From: Gonocerus acuteangulatus
Lineage: Eukaryota; Arthropoda; Insecta; Hemiptera; Coreidae
Length of the DNA: 64,000 bases
Assembly (NCBI GenBank): GCA_946811695.1
Contig: OX328125.1
Span: 45,994,845-46,058,844, forward strand
Reading direction: 5' to 3'
Shown here: one piece after another, positions 43,001 to 52,977 of the stretch
Position numbering within the stretch: the stretch's first letter is position 1
Layout: each line of letters starts with the position of its first letter
The notes under the pieces: model-generated
Seen by the model: the letters and a program-made list of their open reading frames with translations, nothing else
What the model was told of the DNA's origin: nothing
The model's database searches: none
Made by a program: the position numbers and the translations under genes

Positions 43001-44501
43001 CTTCAATAGATATTTAAATGCCACCATCTCAAGGCATTATACATTTTTTCAGTACAACATTTTTTTACAAGTGTCCTAACATCGAATAAAAATAAATTTC
43101 AAGTAATATAGCTGTTTTGTTATAAGCATCCAGAATATTATTCTCAGAGAACATAATTCATACTCCAATGTATACTTTATCGTTATAATGACACACCATT
43201 GGAACATTTAACAGTACTGAATAAGTTCTAAGAATATTTTAACAAATCTAAAAGCAAAGCTTAGAATTTTCTAGAAAGCTTGATTATTAGGAGTCTTGAA
43301 TTAAGCTCTTGGAAGAAAGTTAAATTTAATATCAGTAATTCACATTCCCAAGATAATTCTACAAAATTAACATCCAAATATAATAAGAGAATATAAATCG
43401 AATTACAGATAAAACTTACAATTTTTTTTTCTACGCTTGGCAGAGCTTTCAGTAATAACTGGGTAGAATTTTACTGAAAAATGCCAATAATCACTAAATA
43501 TTTCAACAGTAATATTTATTTATAAGGGCCATAATTTCACAATCTAAATTTATATGGCACCTTATTCAAAATTTATTTAAACTAATACAATTTAATTTAA
43601 GGATGCTTTTCTCTATTAATAATATAAAGCCTTAAAACAGTTTTTTTTTTTTAAATGGAATTGCATTGAGAAAAAATCATTAAACCCCGTGTAAATAATA
43701 ACACTTTTACTTTCTAATATGCAGAAGTTTTTCGTTTTATTTTTTTTTTTAATGAATTACTGAATAATTTTAATAGTAATATCTATTATCAATCATTAAA
43801 CTAACATTGAAGTAGCCATAAATATAGATTTGTCATAAATATATGTAACAAATAGTATAATAATTTAAGTTAAATTTTATGAATATAAATATAAATGAGA
43901 GACCTACAAAGCACATTATTTAAAAACCAACATACATCAGTACTAGTAACAACAATTAAGCACAAGAACATCAAAAATATAATTATAATAAACAATCATT
44001 CTAAATGACTAATAAATAATATACACTATTTACAAATATATATGTAACAATTTAAGCTTAAATACACATAAGAAGGGAACAATAATTCTAATAAATACAA
44101 CAATTCTAAGACATTTATATCCTTCTTCTACTATTGAAAGTATACTTTTAAAGATACATGACAAAATCGGGAATGAAAATATAGACTGAAATAATTTTAA
44201 AAGTATCACAATTTGAGTTCATTGGAAGTATTTCAATGATCTCGACCAATTCTTCAGAAAAAAGAAGAATATATGCAACCCGGACATTTTCAACATTATT
44301 CTTCAAGAGGTTCATTTCAAGAAACTGAACCACTATACCCAAAAATGAATAACTCATTGCACTCATCCATACAGAACACCTCATATATATGTCGATACAT
44401 TTAGTTAATGATTAAAATATTTCATGAATTCAAATGAGGTAATTCCCAAGTCCAGTTAATTGTAAATATACATGAAAAGAAGGTGGTTGGAAAGGCAATA
44501 A
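40060..44501. other. AT-rich flank downstream of MEK; 3' UTR probably at its right end
   Basis: About 4.4 kb with little repeat content. The right end must hold the MEK 3' UTR, but I cannot fix the poly(A) site. A 73-codon frame at 40270-40491 shows no recognisable domain and is not called. Confidence 0.4.
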
Positions 44502-44615
44502 TTAAGTGGGTGGCATAGTACGAGTCGGTGTAGTTGGAGTGAGGCCCATTGTTTTGCATACCCAGCCAGCAATGTCCACTTGCTCGTTTTCTGCTTTTCG
44601 AATCCATTCATGATT
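44502..44615 (-). CDS. MAP2K1: MEK coding exon 8 (C-terminus, stop)
   Basis: Encodes [37 protein letters not shown] and TAA or equivalent stop at 44504-44502. The acceptor TAATTTCCAG lies only about 15 bp from a 60-bp (TA)n array. Confidence 0.94.
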   Translation of the reverse strand, partial: NHEWIRKAENEQVDIAGWVCKTMGLTPTTPTRTMPPT

Positions 44616-44626
44616 CTGGAAATTAA

Positions 44627-44697
<71 letters not shown>

Positions 44698-47600
44698 CAT
44701 ATATCAGAAAAGGCTAATCATTTTAAAGGAATGTGCAAATCAGTTTAAACAACATTATTTGTTTTCATAAGACTTATTTTTTTTTTTATTTTTTTTTTTT
44801 ACGGCGCATCTACATCTAGGTCATTAGCGCCGACATCCAGGGTGCAGCGAGGAATTTTACCAGCGAGCCGTGGGATGATAAAATTCCTGCCGGAGGTTGG
44901 GAATCGAACCCACCATCTCCCGCCATAAGACTTATGTTTCATAAAACTGACAATAAATTGGTTTTTTAACAATTGCTACAAGATATTTTATTTGGGCTCT
45001 TATTACCAGAAGAACTAAAGTCATCCCCAACCAATTGGGAATTACACCCTATTACAAATGTTATAAAAATGAATTCTCTTTATAGCCGCCAAGCTCTTCC
45101 ATATAGTCCAGAAAAAATACATAAATAAAGCATTTTTCCCCAATTGAAATATAAATACATTCGTATGAAATAAATAATAATAACTAAGGGTGCGTTTACA
45201 TCTGATAGTTATTGCAGGATATTTATGTAAGACAGTAATTGTGACTAATGTAAAGTGCGGACAATTTATTTCTGAGATATATTTCTATCACGAGCAATAA
45301 GGGTCCGTTTAGATCTAACACTTTTCCTAGAAAATATATCTATCTACAGGTGTTGGATAGATAATTATCATAATTATTATAATCGACACCTGAGATATAT
45401 TTCCTGCGAGAAGTGTCAGATGTAAACGCACCATAAGATAGAAATTGTCAGGGTTTGGTCATTGTGTCTTAATAAAACTACATTTTTTATGTGAACGGTC
45501 AACGATCTACGCTCAATATTAATAACTTATTGGTGAATAATAATAATTCTCTTTTGTAACAATTATAAGTTTTAAATGTCAGTTGGAATGGGTTCACTAA
45601 TCCTTTGAATGGAGTACCCAAGTATACTCGAGCCGGCTTAATCCTCTCCAGAGGCTGTCCCTTCAGTTATTCAGAGTCTACTAACTACTTTGGTGCTCTT
45701 TTTTTTGACTTATAGTCTATATTTGTTATTTTAGTCAGGTGGTGAATTTGGGAGAAGATTTTAGAAGAGCTTACACCTCCTCTCTCAAGGAGAATCTTCT
45801 GAAGTAGTTTCCATGGACCATTCCTCTACTTTCACAAGTATAAAAAGTTTTAATATTCAGAGTCCCATAAAGTGATTCTTCAAGTAGCTCAGAACAGGAT
45901 GAAGTCATCGCCAGAGGGACTCAGAATGCAAGCAAAATGTCAATTGGGAGGAAAGAGAGTCGAGTTACACGCCCAATAAGTAGCCTAGGTATGGCGTTTG
46001 ATAAGCATAAAAAGAAAATAATAATAAATTCAGAGCACATTTTATTTCTTACCATAAGAGTTTTTAAATCAGCTCTTTCAGCTGGATTTTTCTTCAAGCA
46101 TCTATCAACAAAATCTTTGAATTCATTGGAAAATATTCCTGATGGTAATTTGGGAGGAGGTTCATTAACAATGTAATCAAGAAGTTCAAAAATTGCCATT
46201 GGCCGCGGACCACTGCCATTACCTGTAACCAAATTTTCTAATACATTTTTAAGATAATTGTCCAAGTCAAATTTAACAATAACAAAGCATTTTTTAATAA
46301 AGGGAGGAGGTGACTGATATTTTAACAAGGAATTTTGATAGGTCTGTCTTCATTCAACCATTTAATGTAAGAAATATTGTGTTGTAGTTAAACCATTGGT
46401 TTCAGGTTCTTTTGATGACAAAGAAATGGAAATCACTAACTTAAAAAAGTGTATGGAAGCAAACAAAATTATCAATCAATTGTAAAATGTAAAAAAAAAA
46501 AGAAAAAAAAAAGAAAAAAAAAAAAGCAGCATATTTTACCATGAACAGGTGATGTCTGTGGGTTTGGTTCCTCATCATCTTTAGAGGGCCCAAAAATGGC
46601 CGCTAGAGTTTTGGCATCTGGCGGTGGAATGGGATACATTCCTATGGCCATTTCAACAAGAGATAAACCTAAAGACCAAATGTCACTCTGCACTGAATAA
46701 TGAGTTCCCTGAAGTCGTTCAGGCTGAAACAAAAATTAATAATATTACCAATAGTAAAAGTAAATCTTGTACTGTTACTTAATTGTAAATTAATCCATAA
46801 GTGTAGAAGAAAGCATCACAATGAATTCAGTGCACTCAACAGCTTACTACCCCTGACAGAACAAATTCCTGCCCTCATCGTCTTTGTCTTGGCAATATTG
46901 GTAATATTGCCTAGGTAATTTTCATATTATAAGATGGTGAACCTATTTAAAATTTAATTAATTACACTTTATTATTTAATAACTTTTTTTTTATGGCTCG
47001 ACATAATTCACCTCCCACAGGCGTTTCTTCAGGTGCACTTCAAATACTAATAATAGGCTCAACCTCAGAGAACTTTCCACAGGCGGAGTCATGTCTAGAC
47101 TGACAAGTTCAATCATAGCTACTGTAGATCAAGTATTAAAATCTATTGTTTGAGGGTAAATGACGATTTCTTAAGATAAGTAATTGTCTTTATATTAAAT
47201 AAGTCTTTTATGTCATGTATTGTCTTTAAGTTGAAAATATTTTATCGACGTATTTCAAGTTTTGTCGCAGTTAAGCAAAAGTTATGATTTTGTTCATTCT
47301 CACAACAAATTATTCTCATTAGAGAGATTCCACTATAAAATCTTATACTTACTGACATATATGACCTGGTACCAACAAAGGAGTTAGCCATGGAGTCGAT
47401 CAGTTGTCCAGAAACTCCAAAATCACAAATTTTTATTTCACCACCACTATTAACAAGTATGTTACTGGGTTTAACATCTCTATGCATTATTGCATGTTTG
47501 TCCCGTAGGTAATTAAGCCCTTTTAACACCTAAAATAAATTCAAGGTTTACAACCACTAATTTATTTATTTAAATTTTAACATCCATTATTATGAACTAA

Positions 47601-50600
47601 GAATTTTGGGATGGGTTATCATAGGTTACCACCCTTTTCTAGCCAGGATAGGGCTGATGCCTTTTCTTTTTTCAAAAGAAAATCCATCACCCCATAGTGG
47701 GAATCGAACCCACGGCCTTTGGCACGGAGTGTTAAGTGCTCACGCCTTAACTTTCACGGCCACTGGGCCTCCACAACCACTAATTAACATTAAATAAATA
47801 AATGAATTAAATGAATACATACAATTAATATTATGAAAGTAAAAAGTCCGGCTTGCAGAAAGCATAGAATAGAAACAGTTAATGTTCTGGTTTGATCTTT
47901 TGGGAAAAATGTAAACAATAGCAAAAATGCAAAATCAAATCTCAAAGAGAAGCAAGATTTTAGACTCCACAATAGTAAACTTATATTATTATATTATTCC
48001 CGCCACCCTTCTTAACTTAGCTTTCGGGAAACACTATTGAAAATATGTTTTTCATTAACTTACGTTGTTTTACTAAAATACTAATTTTACTGTTAAACAC
48101 ATTGAAAAAAAAAATCAAATAAAAACTGAGGCAAACAGACATAAAAACTGCTCAAAAAATCAAAACCAACATTTTAAGCACAGATCTCTCCAATTGAGAT
48201 CAGTTTATCAACAATTACATAGGATGGTGCTAATGACCATAGCAGTTGATGCACCCAAATAAAAAAAAAAAAAATTGCATAGGAACTATTTTTGTGAGTC
48301 ATTTAATAAACTTTTGAATAAATGCTTTACATTTACTACAATTTCCAAACTGGTTTGGGGATATTGAAGAATTTATTTGAAAATACTAAACGCCTGATTT
48401 TTTCCAGCTTTCTAGAAATCAGTTATAGATGTAGCCTTAACCCTTTAAGGCGCAAACATCGGAAATTTTTTTTTTTAACGGCCTGAGGCGATTGTGCGCT
48501 ATATGGGTCTATGTAATGTGTACTTGAATGCAAACCCGCATGACACAGGTCTAGGCAACTCCCACGTTGCGGCTGCGATCTTTCACACTTCTAATGGGAT
48601 TTATTACCTGTGTTAGTTGCCTTGTCCTCTGGATTCTTTGCTTACTTATTTTCTTAATTTCTATTAAATGTGATCATTAGCCCGTTTACTCAAATTAAAA
48701 TTTTCGAAGAAATATTTTTACTCTTTGAGACATTTATAATAACATAAAGCAGTAAGAAAATAAATAAACTGTGATAAAAACAATCCGTTCTCCTAGGCCA
48801 AAATTAGGATGTGGTTTCTCGCTCTTCCCGGTGTAAATATCCATATTTCATGCATATCCTGTCTCACTACAGCACAAAACCCATACTTTTGTCTAAACAA
48901 TTATCAATAACATCCTAGCGACATATTCTAGAAAGATAAAGAAACAAGCAATAGTATTTAATATAGATAAAAGAATTTGTTAGGTACATTGTTGAAGGTA
49001 GATGTGTTTCTGTGGAAGGAAATCACTGATAGCGTCCTCAGAGGGTGAGGCGAGTTTGGGTACGCTAGATGCCGTAAGACGACAAAGGCAAAAGTACCGC
49101 TAGGTGGGCTGCCAAGGGGTAGAAAGGGGCTGGAAGGGTTGTTAATAGTTTTAACAGTCCCAGGATATCAATTAGAGAAACAAGCTACTAGATTCGGCGC
49201 CTACTAGAATTTTTGAACTTACGACGACTTAGGCCGTCTCTGCCCCTTAAAGGGTTAAGGAGAGTTGCATTAGATTTCCCACGTCTAATTACTTAAAAAA
49301 CATTTATAGTAGAACTTATCCAAATTGCGAATTATCCTAATCGACTCTTAAAGTGCGAACGGGTAACATTCAACTAGAGTATAGCTTTTTCAGTTTAAGT
49401 TTGTAGGTCTATTTTTTTTTTTTTTTATTGTGGTCTATGTGTTAGACATTTTCGCTGTTGAACTAAGATACACATACCAATAGTTCATTTTTATAACTGA
49501 TCTATAGGTAAAGATAAGTAATTTTTTAGTTTGTATAATGTATAATTTGTTCAGTTTTTTTTTTTTTTTTTACGGCGCATCTACAACTTGGCCAATAGCG
49601 CCGGGCTATCTATAGGTTGCCACCCTTATATAATGCCAACAGCATGTGGTCGGTCACCCATTCAGGTACTGGCCATGCCCAACGTTGCTTAACTTCGGTG
49701 ATCTACGGGAACCGGTGTATTCAACGTGGCTATGGCCGTTGGCTTTGTTCAGTAATGTATTAATTTGTGTTGAAAGTACATTGGAACATTAATAAATAAC
49801 ATTTTACAACGTAATATTATCATTTCTTTTTTATTACAATTACATTTCCAATTTTCTAAATTTTTGATTATCCGAAGCACTCTGGTCCCAATTAATTCGG
49901 ATAATCGGCGTCCACTGTATATGGTAAATAAAGACAAAAAAATATTCTGTTGAAAGTAAGATTTTTTTTTTATTAGGAAAACCTCAAAAATCTAAAAATG
50001 TAAACAATAACATTTTTTTGTAAGAAACAATCAAACATTTTCAGTTCACTTATTTTTTAAATTTTATTTTAGAAACTTGACAGAGAAACAAATATTTAAA
50101 TCAGTGTCAACATAATTTTTTTTATACGTCATAGAACATAAAAAAGTAGCATACTTACTGCTGAAGTAATTGTACCTAAAATGGATTCAGGAATTCGGCC
50201 TGCTTTCTTCAATATTAAATCAAGGGAACCTCCGTCCATATATTCCATACAAATGCTTATTTCGCCATCACTGTAAAATTGAATATATTAGTTACTCATT
50301 GTTAGCAGCTTAGATCACGAAAGTTTCTTAATAAAAGATCTTTAAACACGGATGAACTGAAATAGAAACTTTACCTGTAGAATGCTCCATAGAAACCAAC
50401 AATATGGGCAAAATTGCATTCATGCAGTACTTTTAATTCTCTTATTATTTGTTTCTTAATTGCAGGTTTTACTTCTAAATGAATGAGCTAAAAAACAAAA
50501 TGTATTAATTATTAGAAGTTAACAAAATATCAAGCCAAGGAAAAGGGATACTACAGGAGCATCATATGACATGCCAGGAAGCGCTTCTAATATACTCTTT

Positions 50601-51565
50601 ACCCAAGGGAGCAAAATATATGCATTGCAAACATTTAATTAAAATGTTTGGTTGGTGATAGAAGCTCACTGGCTAGATGTCTGAATACTGCATTTTTAGA
50701 TACAGAAGGCTCTTGTTTTAGCAGAAATTTCAAGAAGAGCTGCTAATATTACCCATATTATGTAGCCAAAGTGAGGACCAAGATGTTGAGTGATAAACTT
50801 AGGAGTTTAAAAGGAATCATACTGTCCAGAAAACTTTGTTGTCTGTCAATTAAAAATCTTTATATTATATGCACTTTAATATATCTTACATTCTTATTAT
50901 AATGTCACTTAAACTATGTGCGAGTCAGTCTGTATTGTCTGTGTGTAAGCAAATTCGTATCTAGATGTGTAAGCAAATTAGTGGAGTAGTGGGAGAAATA
51001 AAGCTCTCTGTAGTAAAAGAAGTAAGATTGTTCTCTACAAAAAATGATTGAACCGGATGGTATTTTTTTAGATAAAAAAAATCATCTCAGCCATAAAACA
51101 TTAATGAGTATCATATGAGAAATTAGTACAAATTTTACTTACTTTCCTTGCCATAATTAAACCACTCGACTTATGTCTCACTTTCATTACAACACCTCCA
51201 TTACCAGCGCCTAGCTCGCCAAGTTTTTCAAAATCATCATCACTGAGTTCCCCAATTTTTTCTTTTTGGCACAAAAAAAATTCCATCCTCTTTCTCTGTG
51301 TGTCATCCATATCCAGTTCTTCAAGTCTTTCCTGGAGTACTTCAATACTTGTTTTCCCAGCTAATGTGCTACGCCTGGTCAAAAAATGAAATAATGAGTA
51401 ATAAATAATAATAGTAATTTATCCTAAACGAAATAGTATCTCTGTTAAAATAGCTTACTCAGACGCTTCTGATTTAGGAGTTAAAATTGGCACTGAAGGA
51501 GATAATGGTACAGCAGCTTCAATAGATCCCGGAGGTAGTGTGAGGTTTAACTTATTCTTTGACAT
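44502..51565 (-). CDS. MAP2K1: MAP kinase kinase of the MEK1/2 (Dsor1) type, 8 coding exons
   Basis: This dual-specificity kinase relays RAF signals to ERK in the cytoplasm. The minus-strand exons are 51565-51459, 51374-51143, 50487-50375, 50270-50159, 47529-47353, 46723-46540, 46222-46053 and 44615-44502. All junctions are GT-AG and the frame is open for 1209 nt (402 residues plus stop, close to the 390-400 usual for MEK). Motifs: a basic-hydrophobic N-terminal ERK-docking start ([10 protein letters not shown]), glycine loop GAGNGG (about 91-96), catalytic Lys in LIMARK (about 113), HRDVKPSN (Asp about 206), DFG (Asp about 224), activation-loop serines in [10 protein letters not shown] (about 234 and 238), and the Pro-rich insert followed by [18 protein letters not shown]. 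It ends [21 protein letters not shown]. Nothing essential is missing. MEK7- or MKK3-type assignment is excluded by the SMANS loop and the docking start. Confidence 0.96.
44631..44692. repeat. (TA)n microsatellite abutting a MEK splice acceptor
   Basis: About 60 bp of TA repeats whose left end is about 15 bp from the last MEK exon. The polypyrimidine tract is reduced to TTTTAATTTCC. Confidence 0.95.
44778..44923 (-). mobile_element. tRNA-headed SINE (family S1), 5'-truncated, with 12-bp duplication
   Basis: Minus strand: ggcgggagatggtgggttcg (B box), ggcaggaattttatcatccc, a ggcgctaatgacctagatgt tail, gcgccgt and poly(A). The duplication cataagacttat flanks it (44766-44777 and 44924-44935), showing target-primed retroposition. 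It lies in MEK intron 7. Confidence 0.85.
45188..45433 (+). mobile_element. Composite hairpin MITE, copy 3 (Harbinger-like)
   Basis: Starts gggtgcgtttacatctgata and ends gtcagatgtaaacgcacc, with TAA on both sides (45185-45187 and about 45434-45436). It has the same order of modules as 31845-32087. MEK intron 7. Confidence 0.8.
45449..45500. repeat. Short Penelope-like repeat end
   Basis: tcagggtttggtcattgtgt followed by cttaataaaactacattttt matches 52767-52810, the end of the hammerhead-bearing piece. Only about 50 bp are kept. Confidence 0.5.
46053..46222 (-). CDS. MAP2K1: MEK coding exon 7 (C-lobe)
   Basis: Encodes [20 protein letters not shown] and [20 protein letters not shown]. The acceptor TTACAG and donor ATG|GTAAGA keep frame. 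The open frame upstream of the acceptor is intronic. Confidence 0.95.
46540..46723 (-). CDS. MAP2K1: MEK coding exon 6 (P+1 loop and Pro-rich insert)
   Basis: Encodes [40 protein letters not shown] and an acidic, Pro-containing insert. It ends CATG|GTAAAA, phase 1. Confidence 0.95.
47353..47529 (-). CDS. MAP2K1: MEK coding exon 5 (catalytic and activation loops)
   Basis: Encodes [40 protein letters not shown] and RSYMS. The first codon is GTG (Val) after TTTTAG. The donor is TCA|GTAAGT. Confidence 0.96.
47563..47772 (-). mobile_element. tRNA-headed SINE (family S2) in MEK intron 4
   Basis: Minus-strand head ggaggcccagtggccgtgaa, B box GGTTCGATTCC, then the shared body (aagggtggtaacctatgata). 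It is flanked by a 13-bp duplication, acaaccactaatt (47550-47562 and 47773-47785). Closely similar to 12167-12372. Confidence 0.85.
48441..49254. mobile_element. Non-autonomous piggyBac-like element in MEK intron 4
   Basis: The ends are CCCTTTAAGGCGCAAACATC and the inverse of CCCTTTAAGGGGCAGAGACG, each directly flanked by TTAA (48437-48440 and 49255-49258). TTAA target and CCCT-type ends define piggyBac. The 814-bp body has no transposase. It is GC-richer than the intron around it. Confidence 0.85.
49556..49743 (-). mobile_element. 5S rRNA-headed SINE (SINE3 type), full-length copy
   Basis: On the minus strand, 49743 to 49635 is a 5S rRNA relative: it starts gccaacggccatagccacgt, holds the A-box region gaagttaagcaacg and the C-box region atgggtgaccgacc, and ends gctgttggc. 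Then comes the body aagggtggcaacctatagat shared with S2, then the tail ggcgctattggccaagttgt ... gcgccgt shared with S1, and poly(A). A perfect 10-bp duplication, tttgttcagt, flanks it (49546-49555 and 49744-49753). MEK intron 4. Confidence 0.88.
50159..50270 (-). CDS. MAP2K1: MEK coding exon 4 (hinge)
   Basis: Encodes [20 protein letters not shown] and [17 protein letters not shown]. The donor is GCA|GTAAGT, phase 0. Confidence 0.95.
50375..50487 (-). CDS. MAP2K1: MEK coding exon 3
   Basis: Encodes [20 protein letters not shown] then [17 protein letters not shown], the N-lobe with helix C. It ends CTACAG|GTAAAG, phase 2. Confidence 0.95.
50488..51142 (-). other. MEK intron 2, nothing recognised
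   Basis: No exon-like or repeat-like segment that I can identify. Confidence 0.5.
51143..51374 (-). CDS. MAP2K1: MEK coding exon 2 (regulatory helix, glycine loop, catalytic Lys)
   Basis: Encodes [40 protein letters not shown] and LIMARK. The acceptor is CCAG|GCG and the donor AAA|GTAAGT, phase 0. Confidence 0.95.
51459..51565 (-). CDS. MAP2K1: MEK coding exon 1
   Basis: [20 protein letters not shown] and a Ser/Pro-rich stretch. It ends TCTGA|GTAAGC, phase 2. The ERK-docking residues are in this exon. Confidence 0.9.
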
Positions 51566-52828
51566 TATTTGAAAGACAAGTAGTTTGAAAGAACGTATTT
51601 GACAAATTAGCAATAGTTAATAAAATACCAGAAGCGTACATAAACTTGACCATCTAACACGTTAAATAATCAAACAATAACTTCTATTAAATACTCCAAA
51701 TTCATTCATTACATTGTTAAAGCAAAATTGCATAGTTTCCTGGCCAAAACCTTTTAGTTAAATCTTACACAACAGAACCCTCATAGAATATTCATCTATG
51801 AAAAAGCCCTACCGGCTAATATCAAGAATGGTGGGCCCCAATCACTGGTACACCGATCTCTTATCAGTAACTATCATAATAGGTTTTTTCTTATTAAGAA
51901 TTTCACCTCAATGCGATTCAAAATATGTAAACAAATAAGAGTTTATATGAAATGCACTATACTGTCAACAAAAAGCCTGGAGTTCAGCTTGTTTTATTTT
52001 CAATTTTTTTTCAATTAATTAAATTTCGACCATTTTATTAATTTAAATTAGTTTTAATAATTATTTTATTTTAATAACAGCATTAACCACGCATAACGCT
52101 AATGAAAGTATTAAAAAAAAATGGTTAGTACTTGAAAGGGGGGGGGGAGTGAATGACGGATGAATGTTACTTATTCTATGGCGTGTTTTCAAATAGCGCT
52201 GACTCGGGGATTTATTTTTGCAGAATCGGGTTTTAGCGTGTATTTATTTTCATTGAAAAATGTATATATGGAATATTTATTTGAATTTTTACGTCCACTT
52301 AAACAGGGATAAAACACTGATTTTTGGGGCCGGTTATGTACATTTTACCATCATTTTCTAACCAGGAAAGGGTTTTTGCCTTTTTAAAAAAAAAAAAAAA
52401 AAAGAAAAGCTGTCTCCCCTGGTAGGTAGAATAGAATAGAATAAATTATGACTCAAAACCCCCGCCAACACGGGGTGCACCTCGGCCAATTGTCCTATTG
52501 TGCGAGTCCTGTATGCCTACTTAGGCTTCTCTCAGACTTCTGATGAATCTCAGATAGTGCCAGATTTCAGCCGACCTCCTGATCTCATCCTCTCCAAGGC
52601 TGCCAAAATGCATGAACCGCCTCCTTCCTAATGTAACACATTCAAATATGACGTGCTTAGGTGTCTCCTCCTTGTCCTTGCACCACCTACATACCGGAGA
52701 GGACTTCATTTTCATAACATACATATTGAGAGGAGATCGTTGACCGTTGATGATGCAAGGTAGGGATTGTCGGGGTTCGGTCACTGCTACTTAATAAAAC
52801 TACATTTTATCATAAAAATGGTTTTATT

Positions 52829-52870
52829 GTGCCGACGTTTCGGCTTGAACTTCAAGCCTTCATCAGGGCT
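52829..52870 (-). ncRNA. Hammerhead-like motif in a Penelope-like repeat
   Basis: Minus strand: agcCTGATGA-like box (CCCTGATGA), stem GGCTTG/CAAGCC with a five-base loop, then GAAACGTCGGC. The core CUGAUGA...GAAA...GUC is complete. One extra A lies between the box and stem II, and helix III is the self-complementary ACGU. Penelope-like elements are known to carry minimal hammerheads of this kind. Activity is inferred. Confidence 0.6.
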
Positions 52871-52907
52871 GTAAAAAACAAGTAGGACGGATGTAGTACT
52901 GAAATAT

Positions 52908-52913
<6 letters not shown>

Positions 52914-52970
<57 letters not shown>
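52914..52970. repeat. (TA)n microsatellite
   Basis: About 57 bp of TA repeats within the Penelope-like piece. Confidence 0.95.

Positions 52971-52977
<7 letters not shown>

Noticed and set aside
45921..46328. Full 135-codon frame around MEK exon 7 as a separate protein
   Set aside because: The parts outside 46053-46222 lie beyond consensus splice sites and do not match the kinase family.
49635..49743. Functional 5S rRNA gene
   Set aside because: It diverges from a canonical 5S sequence, continues into a SINE body, tail and poly(A), and has a target duplication. It is a SINE head.
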